A DNA stretch of 64,000 nucleotides from Amia ocellicauda (taxonomy: Eukaryota > Chordata > Actinopteri > Amiiformes > Amiidae), in NCBI RefSeq assembly GCF_036373705.1, contig NC_089851.1:54298940-54362939 (forward strand). The letters are read 5' to 3'. Within the stretch, counting starts at the first letter, position 1. Each line of letters starts with the position of its first letter. The notes under the pieces were generated by a model that saw only the letters and a program-made list of their open reading frames with translations, searched no databases and had not been told where the DNA came from. This document shows, in pieces, positions 37,001 to 47,399 of this stretch. The position numbers and the translations under genes were made by a program.

Positions 37001-37256
37001 AGTTTGCATGTTCTCCCCGTGTCCACGTGGGTTTCCTCCCACCGTCCAAAGACATGTGGGTTAGGTTAATTGGCTTCTCTAAATTGCCCTGTATGTGGGT
37101 GTGTCTGCGTGTGTGTGTGTGTGTGTGTGTGTGTTGCCCAGCGATGGACTGGGGTCCCGTCCTGGGTGTATTCCTGCCTTGTGCCCTTTGCCTGCCGGGA
37201 TCAGTGCTCGGCGACCTTCGCCAGGATAACTGGTTTCAAAAATGGATGGATAATAG
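37001..37256 (+). mobile_element. SINE body and tail fragment inside foldback
   Basis: Contains the common fish repeat phrases GTTTGCATGTTCTCCCCGTG, GTTAGGTTAATTGG and ATGGACTGGGGTCCCGTC, and ends in AAAATGGATGGAT. It lacks the tRNA-derived head. The matching head type is seen at 41278. A GT run interrupts it at 37109-37134. Confidence 0.7.
37109..37134 (+). repeat. (GT)13 microsatellite
   Basis: Pure GT run within the SINE fragment. Confidence 0.95.
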
Positions 37257-37364
37257 CAGCAATTAACTGGCATGGCAGTTAATGATAATAGATTGATATC
37301 GATGTGCAAATGTCATGTTATTATACCCTTTATTAAATATGTTATTAAATACCTTAAAACATAT

Positions 37365-37464
37365 TATAGCAAAAAAGTTTAAAAATGTCTAATATATTTA
37401 TAATTTGTAAAATTAATCATATAATAATAACATAACATGTTAATAGATTGTTTATAATGGACAC
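37365..37464 (-). repeat. Foldback element, right arm
   Basis: Inverted copy of the arm at 36887-36995, ending TTTATAATGGACAC. Weaker matches extend the pairing about 20 bp further out on each side. Confidence 0.8.
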
Positions 37465-37469
37465 TTAAA

Positions 37470-38220
37470 ATAAAGCATTACCATTATTCTTAATACATGG
37501 ATACAAGATAATCAACAACATGGGAGGGCTTGAGAATCTGCTATGGCTTTGTGCAAGGAAATTTGGCACTGAATAAATGTTGGCTACAGCAAACATGCGC
37601 TGCTGTACAGGCTGACAGAGACACTGTGATGCATTTCTTCAATGAGTGATGCTTACTTAATCTTTATTTCCATTTCCCAGTTTAAGGACACTTATCTCTA
37701 CAGCATTACTTCAGTAGTTCACGCAGCCCCCTATAGAAGTCAGCGGAAGATGTAGTGATTGAAGTAATGGAGGTATCTTGGCCTGTACACACTTGGCAGA
37801 GGGAACGACAGCCTGGCCATGGAACACCTACCCCCAGCTCCATCTTGAGATTAGCGAGAGGCAGCAGTGATGCAGCGCTATGGAGCCTACAGCGCAGGGA
37901 AGGGACTTAATGCGTGGTATCTCTGATGTAGTGCTTGTGTGTTTTTCAGGTCTTTTCTATAATGTGCTTTCTGTATTGTCATAAACCCCTGGCACTTTTT
38001 GTCACTGTTACTCTATATTGTTTTGCATTACATTCATAAAGAAAATAAAACGAAAAATCTCTAATAGTGTGTGTCTCAATGGTTGTGTTTGTTCATACAT
38101 CGATAAAAAACGTTTGGAAATACTATGAAAAGTAAAATGTAGATAACAAATAAGTAATCATAAGTTATTTCTGTGTCCTATTCTGTAAAAAATAAGAAAT
38201 GATTAGTCCTACTTATTAAG
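37470..38220. other. No gene recognised
   Basis: Mixed-composition sequence. I see no coding frame, RNA gene or known repeat in most of it. Confidence 0.5.
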
Positions 38221-38390
38221 TGGTCACTGAACAGTGTGCTCTCTGTCAAAAGCCAGCTTTTGGGCTCCTCTGCACAAGAGGGCTTTTGACCTCAGATGCT
38301 GTTGCCTGTGCAGCTGAAGGGAAATCAGACTGTCATCTGTGTGTTTTTCTATAAAACAAATGTGTATTATGCAAGTTTGTTGTGGTTGTT

Positions 38391-38416
38391 GAGGAGGAGG
38401 AGGAGGAGGAGGAGGA
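38391..38416 (+). repeat. (GAG)n microsatellite
   Basis: GAG run in the solitary unit, the complement of the TCC tract in the array. Confidence 0.9.
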
Positions 38417-38470
38417 CGACATGTAGTGTGTTGTTGAGGAGGAGAACTTTGTGAAGCCACTTGTTCAGTT

Positions 38471-38542
38471 GGCCCGTTGGTCTAGGAGTATGATTCTCAC
38501 TTAGTGTGCGAGAGGTCCTGTGTTCAACTCCTGAACGAGCCC
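38471..38542 (+). pseudogene. Decayed tRNA-Pro with anticodon AGU
   Basis: 72 nt with box A and box B recognisable. The anticodon loop reads TTAGTGT, so position 36 has changed and the triplet would be AGU (threonine codons). There are also a 4-69 acceptor mismatch, loss of one of the paired D-loop G residues, and T-stem changes. Almost certainly a pseudogene. Confidence 0.85.
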
Positions 38543-38654
38543 TAGGGCATGAAGCCGTCTGGTTTCGTGGCTGGTGACGGTAGTCTTCTTGGGGTTGCTT
38601 TCCTCTACCTGCTTTCGCATTATTGTTGATCTGCACTGTGAAGTGCTGTTAAAT

Positions 38655-39245
38655 GAGTTTTGAATCATTTGGCTGAATCTGAGCAGATAACATAGCCCTA
38701 AACATTTCAGAATTCATCCTGCTGCTTTTGTCAAAAGTCAACCAGTTCTCTTGACAGCCATACATGCCCTTACCATAACACTACCTTCACCATGTTTCAC
38801 AGATGAGGTGGTATGCTTCAGATCATGAGCAGTTCCTTCCCTTCTCCATACTCTTCTCTTCCCATCATTCTGGTACAAGTTGATCTTTGTCTCATCTGTA
38901 CATAAGATGTTGTTCCAGAACTGTACAGGGTTCTTTAGATGTTTTTTGCCAAACTCTAATATGGTCTTCCCATTTCCTGTTTAAATACAGAGGGTTTACC
39001 ACAAGATGTACTCTGGTGAAGTGTTCTCTTGATTGTTGACATTGACACAGATACGCCTACCTCCTGGAGGGTATTCTTGATCTAGCCAACTGTTGTGAAG
39101 GGGTTTTCCTCACCAGGGAAAAAATTCTGTCATCCACCACAGTTGTTTTCCGTGGTGTTCCTGGCCTTTTGGTGTTCCTGCGCTCACCAGTACGTTCTTA
39201 TTAGTGGATTTGGCCACACCTAATGTTTTTGCTCTCTGATTGGTT
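38655..39245 (-). mobile_element. Tc1-like transposase relic, N-terminal and central part
   Basis: On the minus strand, from 39.2 kb downwards, I can read decayed pieces of a Tc1 transposase: the helix-turn-helix region (ENPFTTVG, IKNTLQEVGVSVS), then the start of the catalytic domain, then RMNSEMFRAMLSAQIQPN-like sequence near 38.68 kb. Several stops and frame changes are present, as expected of an old copy. The C-terminal part of the same kind of transposase lies immediately to the right but on the opposite strand. Confidence 0.8.
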
Positions 39246-39249
39246 TGTT

Positions 39250-40100
39250 TTGATATCTAAGGCAAAACACCCCAAGAACAAGCAGGATCTAAAGACAGCT
39301 GTAGTGCAGGCCTGGCATAGCATCACCAGGGAAGAAACCCAGCATCTGGTGATGTCTATGGGTTCCAGACTTCAGGCAGTCATTGACTGCAAAGGATTTG
39401 CAACTGATAGGGAGAAATTTTACTCCCTCAATAAACAGGCGGACAAGGAATACTCAGGACCCGATTTAACTGAAATAATACCAAAATAGTTTATTCAGCT
39501 ACAACTAAGTGCTCTGGAGATGGTCAGTCAGCAAGACACATCTAAGGTTTTTCTAAAGAACATGCTATCATATACAAGATGACTCCCTTTGGTTGCTGGG
39601 CAACTGGATGACGTCAATGATGTACCCCAAACTTGATCACAGACTTCTCCTTTGTCTTCTGTTTTCTCTATAGCCTTGGATGAAAATGTTTTTCTAAAAA
39701 TCAGCTACACAGAACTACTGCACCTGTCCTCTGCGGAGCAATACACAAAGCTTAAATTCATACATGGGTTACACAATCTTACTGCAACAATGGTGCAAAT
39801 ATATTTGGCATTCGGACAGGCCACTGTCCCGCATCACAACCAAGTATTGAAACTCACAATTTAATTAATGATTATGTTAGTTTGTCCAAATACTTTTGAG
39901 CCCCTAAAATTGGGGGGACCACATAAAAATTGGTTTAATTCCTACACCATTCACCCGATTTGGATGTAACTACCCTCCAATTAAAGATGAAAGTCTACAC
40001 TTAAAGCACATCTTGATTGTTTCCTTTCCAATCCATTGTGATGGTGTACAGAGCCAAATTGACAATTGGGTCTGTCCAAATATTTATGGACCGGACTGTA
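39250..40100 (+). mobile_element. Tc1-like transposon, C-terminal and 3' end part
   Basis: The frame from about 39,255 reads KQDLKTAVVQAWHSI, then TREETQHLVMSMGSRLQAVI, the usual C-terminus of fish Tc1 transposases. The 3' end resumes at about 39,837 (CAACCAAGTATTGAAACTC) and finishes at 40,100 with ATTTATGGACCGGACTGTA, the terminal inverted repeat. It is interrupted by a 432-bp insertion at 39405-39836. The middle of the transposase, including the second catalytic Asp and the Glu, is absent. Confidence 0.85.
39405..39836. mobile_element. Probable solo LTR inserted in Tc1 copy
   Basis: A 432-bp segment that starts TGATAG and ends GCATCA. It is flanked on both sides by CAAC (39401-39404 and 39837-39840) and breaks the Tc1 phrase GGATTTGCAACCAAG. 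TG...CA ends plus a 4-bp target duplication fit a solitary retroviral-type LTR. A small DNA element with 4-bp duplications remains possible. Confidence 0.6.
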
Positions 40101-40600
40101 TACCTGTAACGAAGGACTGCCATGGCGGGGAACCCAGGTGCGGAGTGAGAGGTGGTCAGAAACAGGCTGTGGTCAATGCCGGCAAACCGTAATGTCCAGG
40201 GAAATCCACAAGTCCTGGTCGATAAGACAAGCAGGGGGTCAATGATCAGGCAAACAGGCTGGTAGGGAGAATACGGGAATTGGTGGAGGAACACGTGGAG
40301 GTTGTAAACAATCAATAACAAAAGGATACAAGACTTAGCAGTGAATTAAAGTCACAGAGGGGTTTATATGTGTAGCAGAGAGGAGCAGAGGACGGTGAAG
40401 GAGAGTGCTGGTCCAATGGGAGTTCGAGGATGATAGAACAAGTGCACATGGTGCCGAGGAATGTTAAGTGGCTGATTGCTGGGGAATGTGAGGGTTTAGA
40501 ATTCCGGTGATGCTGACCTCTGCAGGGGAGCTTGTGAATTGCGGGATGTGTGGGATACAACAGTGACAATACCACTTGTTATTGTGTGTTTGAGTTTACT
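40101..40600. repeat. Probable dispersed repeat, unclassified
   Basis: Higher GC than its surroundings, with phrases such as GGCGGGGAACCCAGGTGCGG and CAGGCTGTGGTCAATGCC that resemble dispersed fish repeats. Family not identified. No gene seen. Confidence 0.35.
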
Positions 40601-40709
40601 TGCATGGATTGTCTATTCATGTCAATATTAAAATTCCAAAGCATAACATTTATTCACAACATGCTTTAGTGTTAAATGTTTGATATGGCAGCACATATAA
40701 AGGTGTATA

Positions 40710-41277
40710 CAGCTCTGGAAAAAATTAAGAGACCAGTGCACAATTATCAGTTTCTCTGGTTTTACTATTTATAGGTATATGTTTTGGTAAAATGAACATT
40801 TTTGTTTTATTCTATAAACTGCTGAAAACATTTTTCCCAAATTCCAAATAAAAATATTGTCATTTAGAGCATTTATTTGCAGAAATTTACAACTGGACAA
40901 AATTACAAAAAAGATGCAGTGTTGTCAGACCTCAAATAATGCAAAGAAAATAAGTTCATATTAATTTTTAAACAACATAATACTAATGTTTTAACTTACA
41001 AAGTGTTCAGAAATTAATATTTGGTGATTTTCAATCAAAGCATTCATGCGTCTTGGCATGCTCTCCACCAGTCTTTCACATCGCTGTTGGGTGACTTTAT
41101 GCCACTCCTGGCGCACAAATTCAAGCAACTCGGCTTTGATTGATGGCTTGTGACCATCCATCTTCCATCCATCACATTCCAGAGGTTTTCAATGGGGTTC
41201 AGGTCTGGAGATTGGGCTGGCCATAACAGGGTCTTGATCTGGTGGTCCTCCATCCACACCTTGATTGACCTGGCAGT
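40710..41277 (-). mobile_element. Tc1-like transposon, 3' end fragment
   Basis: The right end in element terms lies at 40,710, where CAGCTCTGGAAAAAATTAAG follows a TA dinucleotide, as expected of a Tc1 terminal repeat. The minus-strand frame 41,259-41,044 reads WMEDHQIKTLLWPAQSPDLN with PIENLWN behind it, so the catalytic Glu is present. The frame is degraded beyond that. The 5' half is missing; sequence switches abruptly to a SINE head at 41,278. Confidence 0.88.
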
Positions 41278-41420
41278 GTGGTGGCATGGTGGTTAGCACT
41301 GCTGCCTCACCGGTACAGGGGTCTGGGGTTTGAGTCCTGGCTTGGGGGCTTGTCTGTGTGGAGTTCACATGATCTACCTCTGTGTGGGTTTCCTATGGGC
41401 ACTTCAGTTACCAGTTCTGT
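41278..41420 (+). mobile_element. tRNA-derived SINE head
   Basis: Begins around GGCATGGTGGTTAGCACTGC, with a box B-like GGGTTTGAGTCC about 50 bp later, then GTCTGTGTGGAGTTCACATG. This is the 5' part of the dispersed fish SINE whose body is at 37001. It is truncated after GTGGGTTTCC. Confidence 0.7.
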
Positions 41421-41589
41421 GAGAAGAGTGCAAATCTAAACAAACAAGAAGGTTCTTGAGTTTCAACTTCACTGCTGCAACTGGTCTGTAATTCTGTGAG
41501 GCAAGAATGATAAAAATAAAATCTGTAACCTTTGTAAGGTATGCATATTCCATGTTTTTACTGGTAATGGATTTTATGTAATTACAGTC

Positions 41590-42060
41590 ACTGACTCCCT
41601 CAGCTGTGCTTGGGTGGCCTTCTTCTCCTCAGTCCTCATCCTCCTCAATCTCTCTGCAGAATTTGACACTGTCGATCACTCCATCCTCCTCTCCTGCCTC
41701 GCTGACCTTGGAATCTCTGAACTGCTCTCACCTGGTTCTACTCCTACCTCAGCGACGGGACCTACCAAGTGACATGGCGAGGTTCCTCATCCACGCCCCA
41801 ACCTCTCCTCACAGGTGTAACCCAAGGCTCCATTCTGGGTCCCCTCTTGTCCTCTCTCTACACTCACTCCCTGGGCCCCCTCATTGCATCCCATGGTTTC
41901 TCTTACCATTTTTACACAGATGATGCCCAGATCTTCCTGTCTTTTCCCTCCTCCGACATTCTCATCCCCTCTTGCATCTCTTCCTGCTTGTCTGCTATCT
42001 CTGCCTGGATGCACTCACACCACCTCAAGCTCAACCTCTCCAAATCTTTTTTACATTCCG
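41590..42060 (+). mobile_element. L2-type LINE reverse transcriptase fragment
   Basis: Decayed coding for the RT palm: NLSAEFDTVDHSILLSCLA from about 41,650. After a frame change comes TYQVTWRGSSSTPQPLLTG and VTQGSILGPLL, then SHGFSYHFYTDDAQIFLSF, where YTDD stands at the catalytic FADD/YADD box, then ISAWMHSHHLKLNLSKS. Both ends of the LINE are missing. The family call rests on the wording around the YxDD box. Confidence 0.85.
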
Positions 42061-42139
42061 TTAATTCCTTTAGAAATCAGGATAAATTGGGTAAAACCAG
42101 AAAAGCATCTAATTAATTCTCATTCAGGAGTCAACATAA

Positions 42140-42323
42140 AAAACAGAAAAGAAACAGAAAACCATCCTGAGGTTCTGTGACACCGAAGAAGGTTTCCTAC
42201 TGTTCACAGAGAAAGGGGAGCAATTGCTTGCCCCAGTGGAGGACCTTCTACGGCAGATGGGATTGAAGACTGTGGAGGAGATCGAACAGCTTCTCCCTGT
42301 AGTAGCAGACATAACTATCCAAA
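42140..42323 (+). other. Exon-like open stretch, unrecognised
   Basis: An open frame reads FCDTEEGFLLFTEKGEQLLA, then PVEDLLRQMGLKTVEEIEQL. It is followed by a possible donor site (CCAAAGTAAAAA, GT at 42324). Composition is clearly protein-like. A convincing acceptor is lacking: AAACAG near 42,157 has no pyrimidine tract. Could be a fragment of a host exon or of a transposon-encoded protein. Confidence 0.3.
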
Positions 42324-42334
42324 GTAAAAAAAAA

Positions 42335-43040
42335 ATGCAATCAATCTATTGCAATTAGCAATGAGGAGTAGCATTTAGTGCTATTGTTTGGCTCCAAACC
42401 AGAAGCCTATTGGATGATGTGTTATTTTAAATAAGTATGTATAATATAAAAATAGTAACAGACTGATTTGTTTTTTTGTATACACGTATTTTACTGTTTT
42501 AGTTTTTAATTTACTTTTTTTTAATTAAGTTAATTACATGCAATTAAATGTGTGTGTATATATATGTTTCCAATTTTGTTTACTTTTTAACAAAATTAAA
42601 GTGTTCCGAAGCCCAACCCTGCAGCAACACCAGTCTATCACAAGGCAACTCTAATTATCTCTAATTAAGGACACAAGTCTAACACAGGGTAACTCTAATT
42701 CTAATGTTTGTTATATTTCTTTTTGATAATTTTCAAGATAAGAAAATGTACAAACAAATGATATATGCCAATATTCAGTAAATAATTATCCATTAAGTTT
42801 AATCTGAGGATTTTTACAGCTTTTCTTCTACCCCCAAAATTCCAACTCCTGTTACAACTTTGGTAGAAACATAGTATACATACCAGCCAATTAATTCCCT
42901 ATATTATCCTTATCTAATAGCCTTAGCTTATTTTCCTTAAACACCTTTTTCAAATCGTTTAACGTTTCGATTATTTTCAAAAACTACTACTAGTAGCTTA
43001 CTACTGTTAACAATAACTTACATGTACTTATAGTAACTTA
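42335..43040. other. AT-rich intergenic sequence
   Basis: No gene or clear repeat seen. Confidence 0.5.
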
Positions 43041-43099
43041 CATACTGTAGCATTGGGGGGGCATTTTATTGGTTATTATGAATTATTATTTATTATTTT

Positions 43100-43150
43100 G
43101 TTTTGTAAGGATAAGGGTGTCTGCCAAGAGATAAATAATAATAATAATTT
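43100..43150 (+). mobile_element. SINE/LINE 3' tail
   Basis: GGATAAGGGTGTCTGCCAAG followed by ATAAATAATAATAATAATTT is the usual 3' tail of fish SINEs mobilised by LINEs. Only the tail is present. Confidence 0.65.
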
Positions 43151-45150
43151 AATTATTGAAACAGCGATACACAGCAGACCGACACTGTACACACTGCCGG
43201 TTTTTCTGCCGCTCACGCTTGGCTGCCTGAAGAGCTGGAGTCTCTGGCCTGCGCCCCCTCCTCCCCTGTCTGCTGGCCAGGAGCCGTAAGTGTCCATCCT
43301 CATTTCTGATGCCAATGTAGTATTTTCAGCGGGGGAAAACAAGTAGCCCACAAATCGTTTGCTTACTTGCTGCTAGATTTATTGAAGAAAAAAACTAAAA
43401 AAACTAAGAAAAAACTAAGCGCCTCTTGCCCAGAAGAAGTTCACACAGTTCCAGGTGTTGCTCCGCACACGTGGTCACCAACTCTAAAACCCCTGCACAC
43501 ACCCTAATAAACCCCAGCTACCTTACCTAAATTAGCATAACACATTTTTAAATAAATTAAACTGAGCACTTTATCTCCGTTGTTACACATACATAGTATT
43601 AATAATTATACTGTTCTTACCATATGTAAATCCTGCAATAAATCATTCCCCAGCGTGAAGTAATTTTCACAAAACGAAATCCAAATATAAATTTTTGCTA
43701 GTCTTTAGATGTGCCCAGCAAATGTAGTCTGTAACTCTAAGTTAAAACTTTAATAACACTCATGTATTACAATCAAACTTGAAAAATAGGGCATCCAAAA
43801 CAGGAATGTCACAAAATGTTGTATCACTATATTAAAATAATATCATATGAAAGCTGTTGGGACTGAGGGACGGAAGCTCAGTTCGTTAGCTTTGCCCCTC
43901 ATATTAGGAATTGGGGGTGCACAAAATGTACTAATTTATGTTTAATCTTAATTGTAAACTACTGTAAATAAATGAATAAACATATCAAGATGGCTTCCTT
44001 TGATCTACTGGCAGAGGTCTGGTCTCATAGTTCTCAAAGCAACTGTTGATCAATAATGATGAGGTGACCTCTCCAGCCACAGATTAGCCACAGAAATCTT
44101 GAAGGAGATGCTGGGAGTGTCAGAACAGCCTTGCTAAAATTTGCTTGCTTGACAATTAATACAATTGGCTCTGTTGACATGTTTTTCAATCATTAATATA
44201 AAACATTATACAGTTTATACAAAACATTAATACCGGCTCTTCAAAAAGTTTTACATTTATATTTATAAATGTTATTTTGTATACTGGTAAGTTAGCCTTG
44301 ATTGGTCTTTGTTCACATATTTTTCTTTTTAAGCTGTCAAAAGCAAAATATTCCATACCTCTGTTTTGGATAGCGTACAGTTGCTAATAATAATACAAAC
44401 CATACATTTCATTACAATAACACACACACATATATATTAAGGCTGTCAGTCCATTCAAATATTTGATCGGTTAATCAATGGGCAATTGCTGATTAATCGG
44501 GCACTTATTAAAATAAAAACAACGCTGTAACATTAATGGTAAAATATATATATATAGGAATATATATTTAAAAAACACCAAATCATTATAATAAGCAAAC
44601 TAAATTATAATTGCTACAGCAAATGGGTGCTCACAAATTATACTGTAAACTACACTGCTCTTGTAAGAAAAGCATTGCATGCAAATGAAACAGAAAACCT
44701 TTCCTTGTCTTCAATATTTTCTTACAAATCGAGTTTGAATCCAAAGTTTAGTTTCCCATTAGCGGCTTGTGACCCTGTAGATTGTGTGCTGATACTGTAC
44801 ACGTGATGTGATCTTTTGCATGATATGCCTTTATAATTTAACTCTAGAAGTGCACGGCTGGTCAGTTTGACTGATTTAATTTGAATTACTATGTGTTCCT
44901 GAATACACTATGGATACCAATTCCTGACTTTTCCTAAATATATGTATTAAATATGCCTACAGCATTTTAGCTGCATAAACGCAAATAAAGTTTTTTATTT
45001 GATCATTATTATACTATAGTTTTGGCTCTTGTAGGTAGTTTGAAATGTCGGTGCTTCTAGTGTGTACTGTATAATAGCCAGTCATTATAATAGACATTTT
45101 TAATTTGTTTAAATCTGCTTGATATATGATCTTTTAAGAACTATACTGTG
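43151..45150. other. No gene recognised
   Basis: AT-rich sequence without a supportable coding frame. A short tRNA-like phrase near 43,880 (AGCTCAGTTCGTTAGC) is not enough for a call. Confidence 0.5.
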
Positions 45151-45153
45151 ATG

Positions 45154-45154
<1 letters not shown>

Positions 45155-45199
<45 letters not shown>
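45155..45199. repeat. (TA)n microsatellite
   Basis: About 22 TA repeats. Confidence 0.95.
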
Positions 45200-45203
<4 letters not shown>

Positions 45204-45864
45204 TACTGTGTCATTTATGTTGTTGTAACTTACCATTACATATAGTGTGCCTTCCAGATGTATGCATACCCCTGATTCAATGTAACAAAAATAGTTTTAG
45301 CAAAGAAAAGAGAACAATGATGTTTTTTGTTTGTTTTTGTTTTGTTTAAATACATGCACACATGAAACAATGTAGGACTATCAGTGTTAGATATCGCAAA
45401 AATATTAAAGTACAAGTTTTGAACAAATATGCAAATATGTTTTTGCGAAGTACAGTACTGAAACTAGTATTGCTTTCATTAATTTCTGCAACAAATGCTG
45501 AGTGTACACTTGCATAGATGTGAGTGAAGCCATCTTCTTTTTGCCAATGTACAGCATGGCAGAAGCTGCCATAACTAAATATTCCTATACATATTTACAC
45601 TCTTGATCTTGCTTTTCTCTTTCAAAACTCAAAACTTCACCATGTAGTCTCGCTCCTAAACACCCTTTATATAGCATGCAATTGCATCACGATTTAATCT
45701 GTATTCACCTGATTAAATCATGCAATTTCATGCATTCGGATTTCATGAAATCCAACGAAATTGAACACATTCGGATTCCATAGAAATTTCATAGTGTATC
45801 ACAAAGCTCTTTACAAGAAAATATAGTTAATTAAATATTAAAACTACAATTAAGATAGACAATA

Positions 45865-46150
45865 AAACAATACAATTATACTATAGTACTTACTACAGTA
45901 GTACAACAAATACTGTAGGACACTGTTGTATACCACACTAAACTTTTATACTATGGTATACTGAATAATGTGTGACATACGATAGTACACTGTTATACTA
46001 TAGTATACTCTTGTTACGTGATATACTATAGTATCTTGTAATGTACTATAGTGCCTCCTACGGTACTTAGACAAATATTGAACTACCCTGTTGTATACTA
46101 TAGTTTACTGTAGTACCTTGTGATGTACTATAGTACTTAATATATTACAT
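45865..46150. repeat. Cluster of TACTATAGTA palindromes
   Basis: Many copies or near-copies of the 10-bp palindrome TACTATAGTA and of GTACTATAGT, in both orientations, across about 280 bp. The whole segment can fold back on itself. Probably a nested foldback MITE. Confidence 0.65.
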
Positions 46151-46554
46151 GTACACTGAAACATACTGCTTACTGTACTTCCACAATGTTTCTCATGGAA
46201 CTTTAGCATTCTAGTTATAAATAATATCATCATTATTATTATGCTTTTACTTTGTATTGCCTACAGGTCTTACACATACTAGTACAGACTGTTACCGAGG
46301 GTCTGGTGGAGAGAAAATGGCCACCTATTCCTTAAGAAAATCATATTAATAAATATATCTTCACTTCAGACATTTGTGACATTGCTATATTTAAAACAAT
46401 TTATACAAATAACAGAATTAAGATAAAATTGTGGTGCAGTTCCCCTTAAAGTTTAAGCAAAATTTATTTTAGCAAATACATTGTTTATTCATTACTTGAA
46501 TCGCTTCACATTACATAAATAAATGAATAAATGTAGTAGTGTTGACATAAAAAA

Positions 46555-46680
46555 ATGTCCATTTGAACATGTATTTATGTATTAATGTATTGATTATTTT
46601 CACTGTAATTAAAATTTAAAACAAATTCGCAGTGAAAATAATAAATAAATGTTGAAATAAATAAATACATGTTCTAATAA
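46555..46680. repeat. ATTT-rich foldback
   Basis: Arms at about 46,563-46,606 (GAACATGTATTTATG ... TTTTCACTG) and 46,631-46,676 (CAGTGAAAATAATAAAT ... ACATGTTC), with a short spacer. AAAT/ATTT repeats continue to 46,870. Confidence 0.7.
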
Positions 46681-46984
46681 ATACATGGAGATTTATTTAT
46701 TATTGTATTTAATTCAAAATCTGTTTATTTATCCATCTATTTATTTCCACATTAATTCATGTATTTATTATTTTCTCCATGTATTTATTTTTAATTTTGT
46801 CATGGATAGTATGGAGGATAATTTGTGCCAAAATGTAAAAAAAAAAACCAACAATGTATAAATAAATAAATAAATATGTAGATAGTAAAGACGTTAATTC
46901 CGTTCGGAACTTAAAATGGTGTCCAGACTGTTCCTATTGCACAGACCTCCTGATGTGCCTTGTCCTAATGGATAATTTCTGTAA

Positions 46985-47115
46985 TGGATAATTTAATCGC
47001 TGGCTCTATAGAGTTGAACATAAGACAACATACGGACATACGGACATACTCGGTCAGGCGCAATAGTAAAAACTAATTGGAGCTATTTGCTCCTTAGTGA
47101 TATACTTTGCTTTTC
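46985..47115 (+). repeat. Diverged direct repeat, left member
   Basis: Shares ATCGCTGGCTCTAT, GAACATAAGAC, ACGGAC and AGGCGC in the same order and orientation with 61,424-61,600. Function unknown. Confidence 0.55.
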
Positions 47116-47399
47116 CAGCTGTAAATATATATAACGCATACATCAGAAATCAACGTGATAACTATATGAAACACCAGGTATGCAACTAAATAAGCTTGAG
47201 AAGGTAAATGGAAAAATGGAGAGCAGCAGCAATCTAAAGCTACTTAAATGGTTAGATTGTGTTTTAAAGTACACAAAATGAAACTTAGAGAATAAACTGT
47301 TTACTACTATATTATGATATTAGAAGTATTGATGGTACTACTAATGTAATTAAATTGATACATTTCAATCAAATAAGTGTAGTTGGTTTATTGAGATTG

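Larger units (their letters stand above)
38224..38545 (+). repeat. Solitary inverted copy of the tRNA-Pro array unit
   Basis: On the plus strand it matches the minus-strand order of the array unit: GGGCTCCTCTGCAC, GAAATCAGACTGTCATCTGTG, a TTG/GGA microsatellite, CATGTAGTGTGTTGTTGAGG, then a tRNA-Pro-like sequence. About 230 bp of unit flank that lies between the GGA run and the next tRNA in the array is missing here. It lies about 3.5 kb from the array edge and in opposite orientation. Confidence 0.85.

Noticed and set aside
37027-37309. Overlapping Cys/Val-rich frames over the GT run
   Set aside because: Produced by the GT microsatellite and SINE body; not coding.
41606-41923. 105-aa plus-strand frame rich in Ser/Pro/Leu across the LINE fragment
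   Set aside because: Out of frame with the recognisable reverse transcriptase wording; a shadow of the LINE.
43860-43915. tRNA-like phrase AGCTCAGTTCGTTAGC
   Set aside because: Only a box A-like 5' piece; no anticodon arm, box B or acceptor pairing follows.
44430-44530. AATCGATTAATC-like motifs suggesting a hAT or similar MITE end
   Set aside because: Short, degenerate and without a matching inverted partner.
45240-45300. Possible Tc1 terminal repeat (AGTGTGCCTTCCAGATG)
   Set aside because: A single weak match without a partner or transposase; not enough for a feature.
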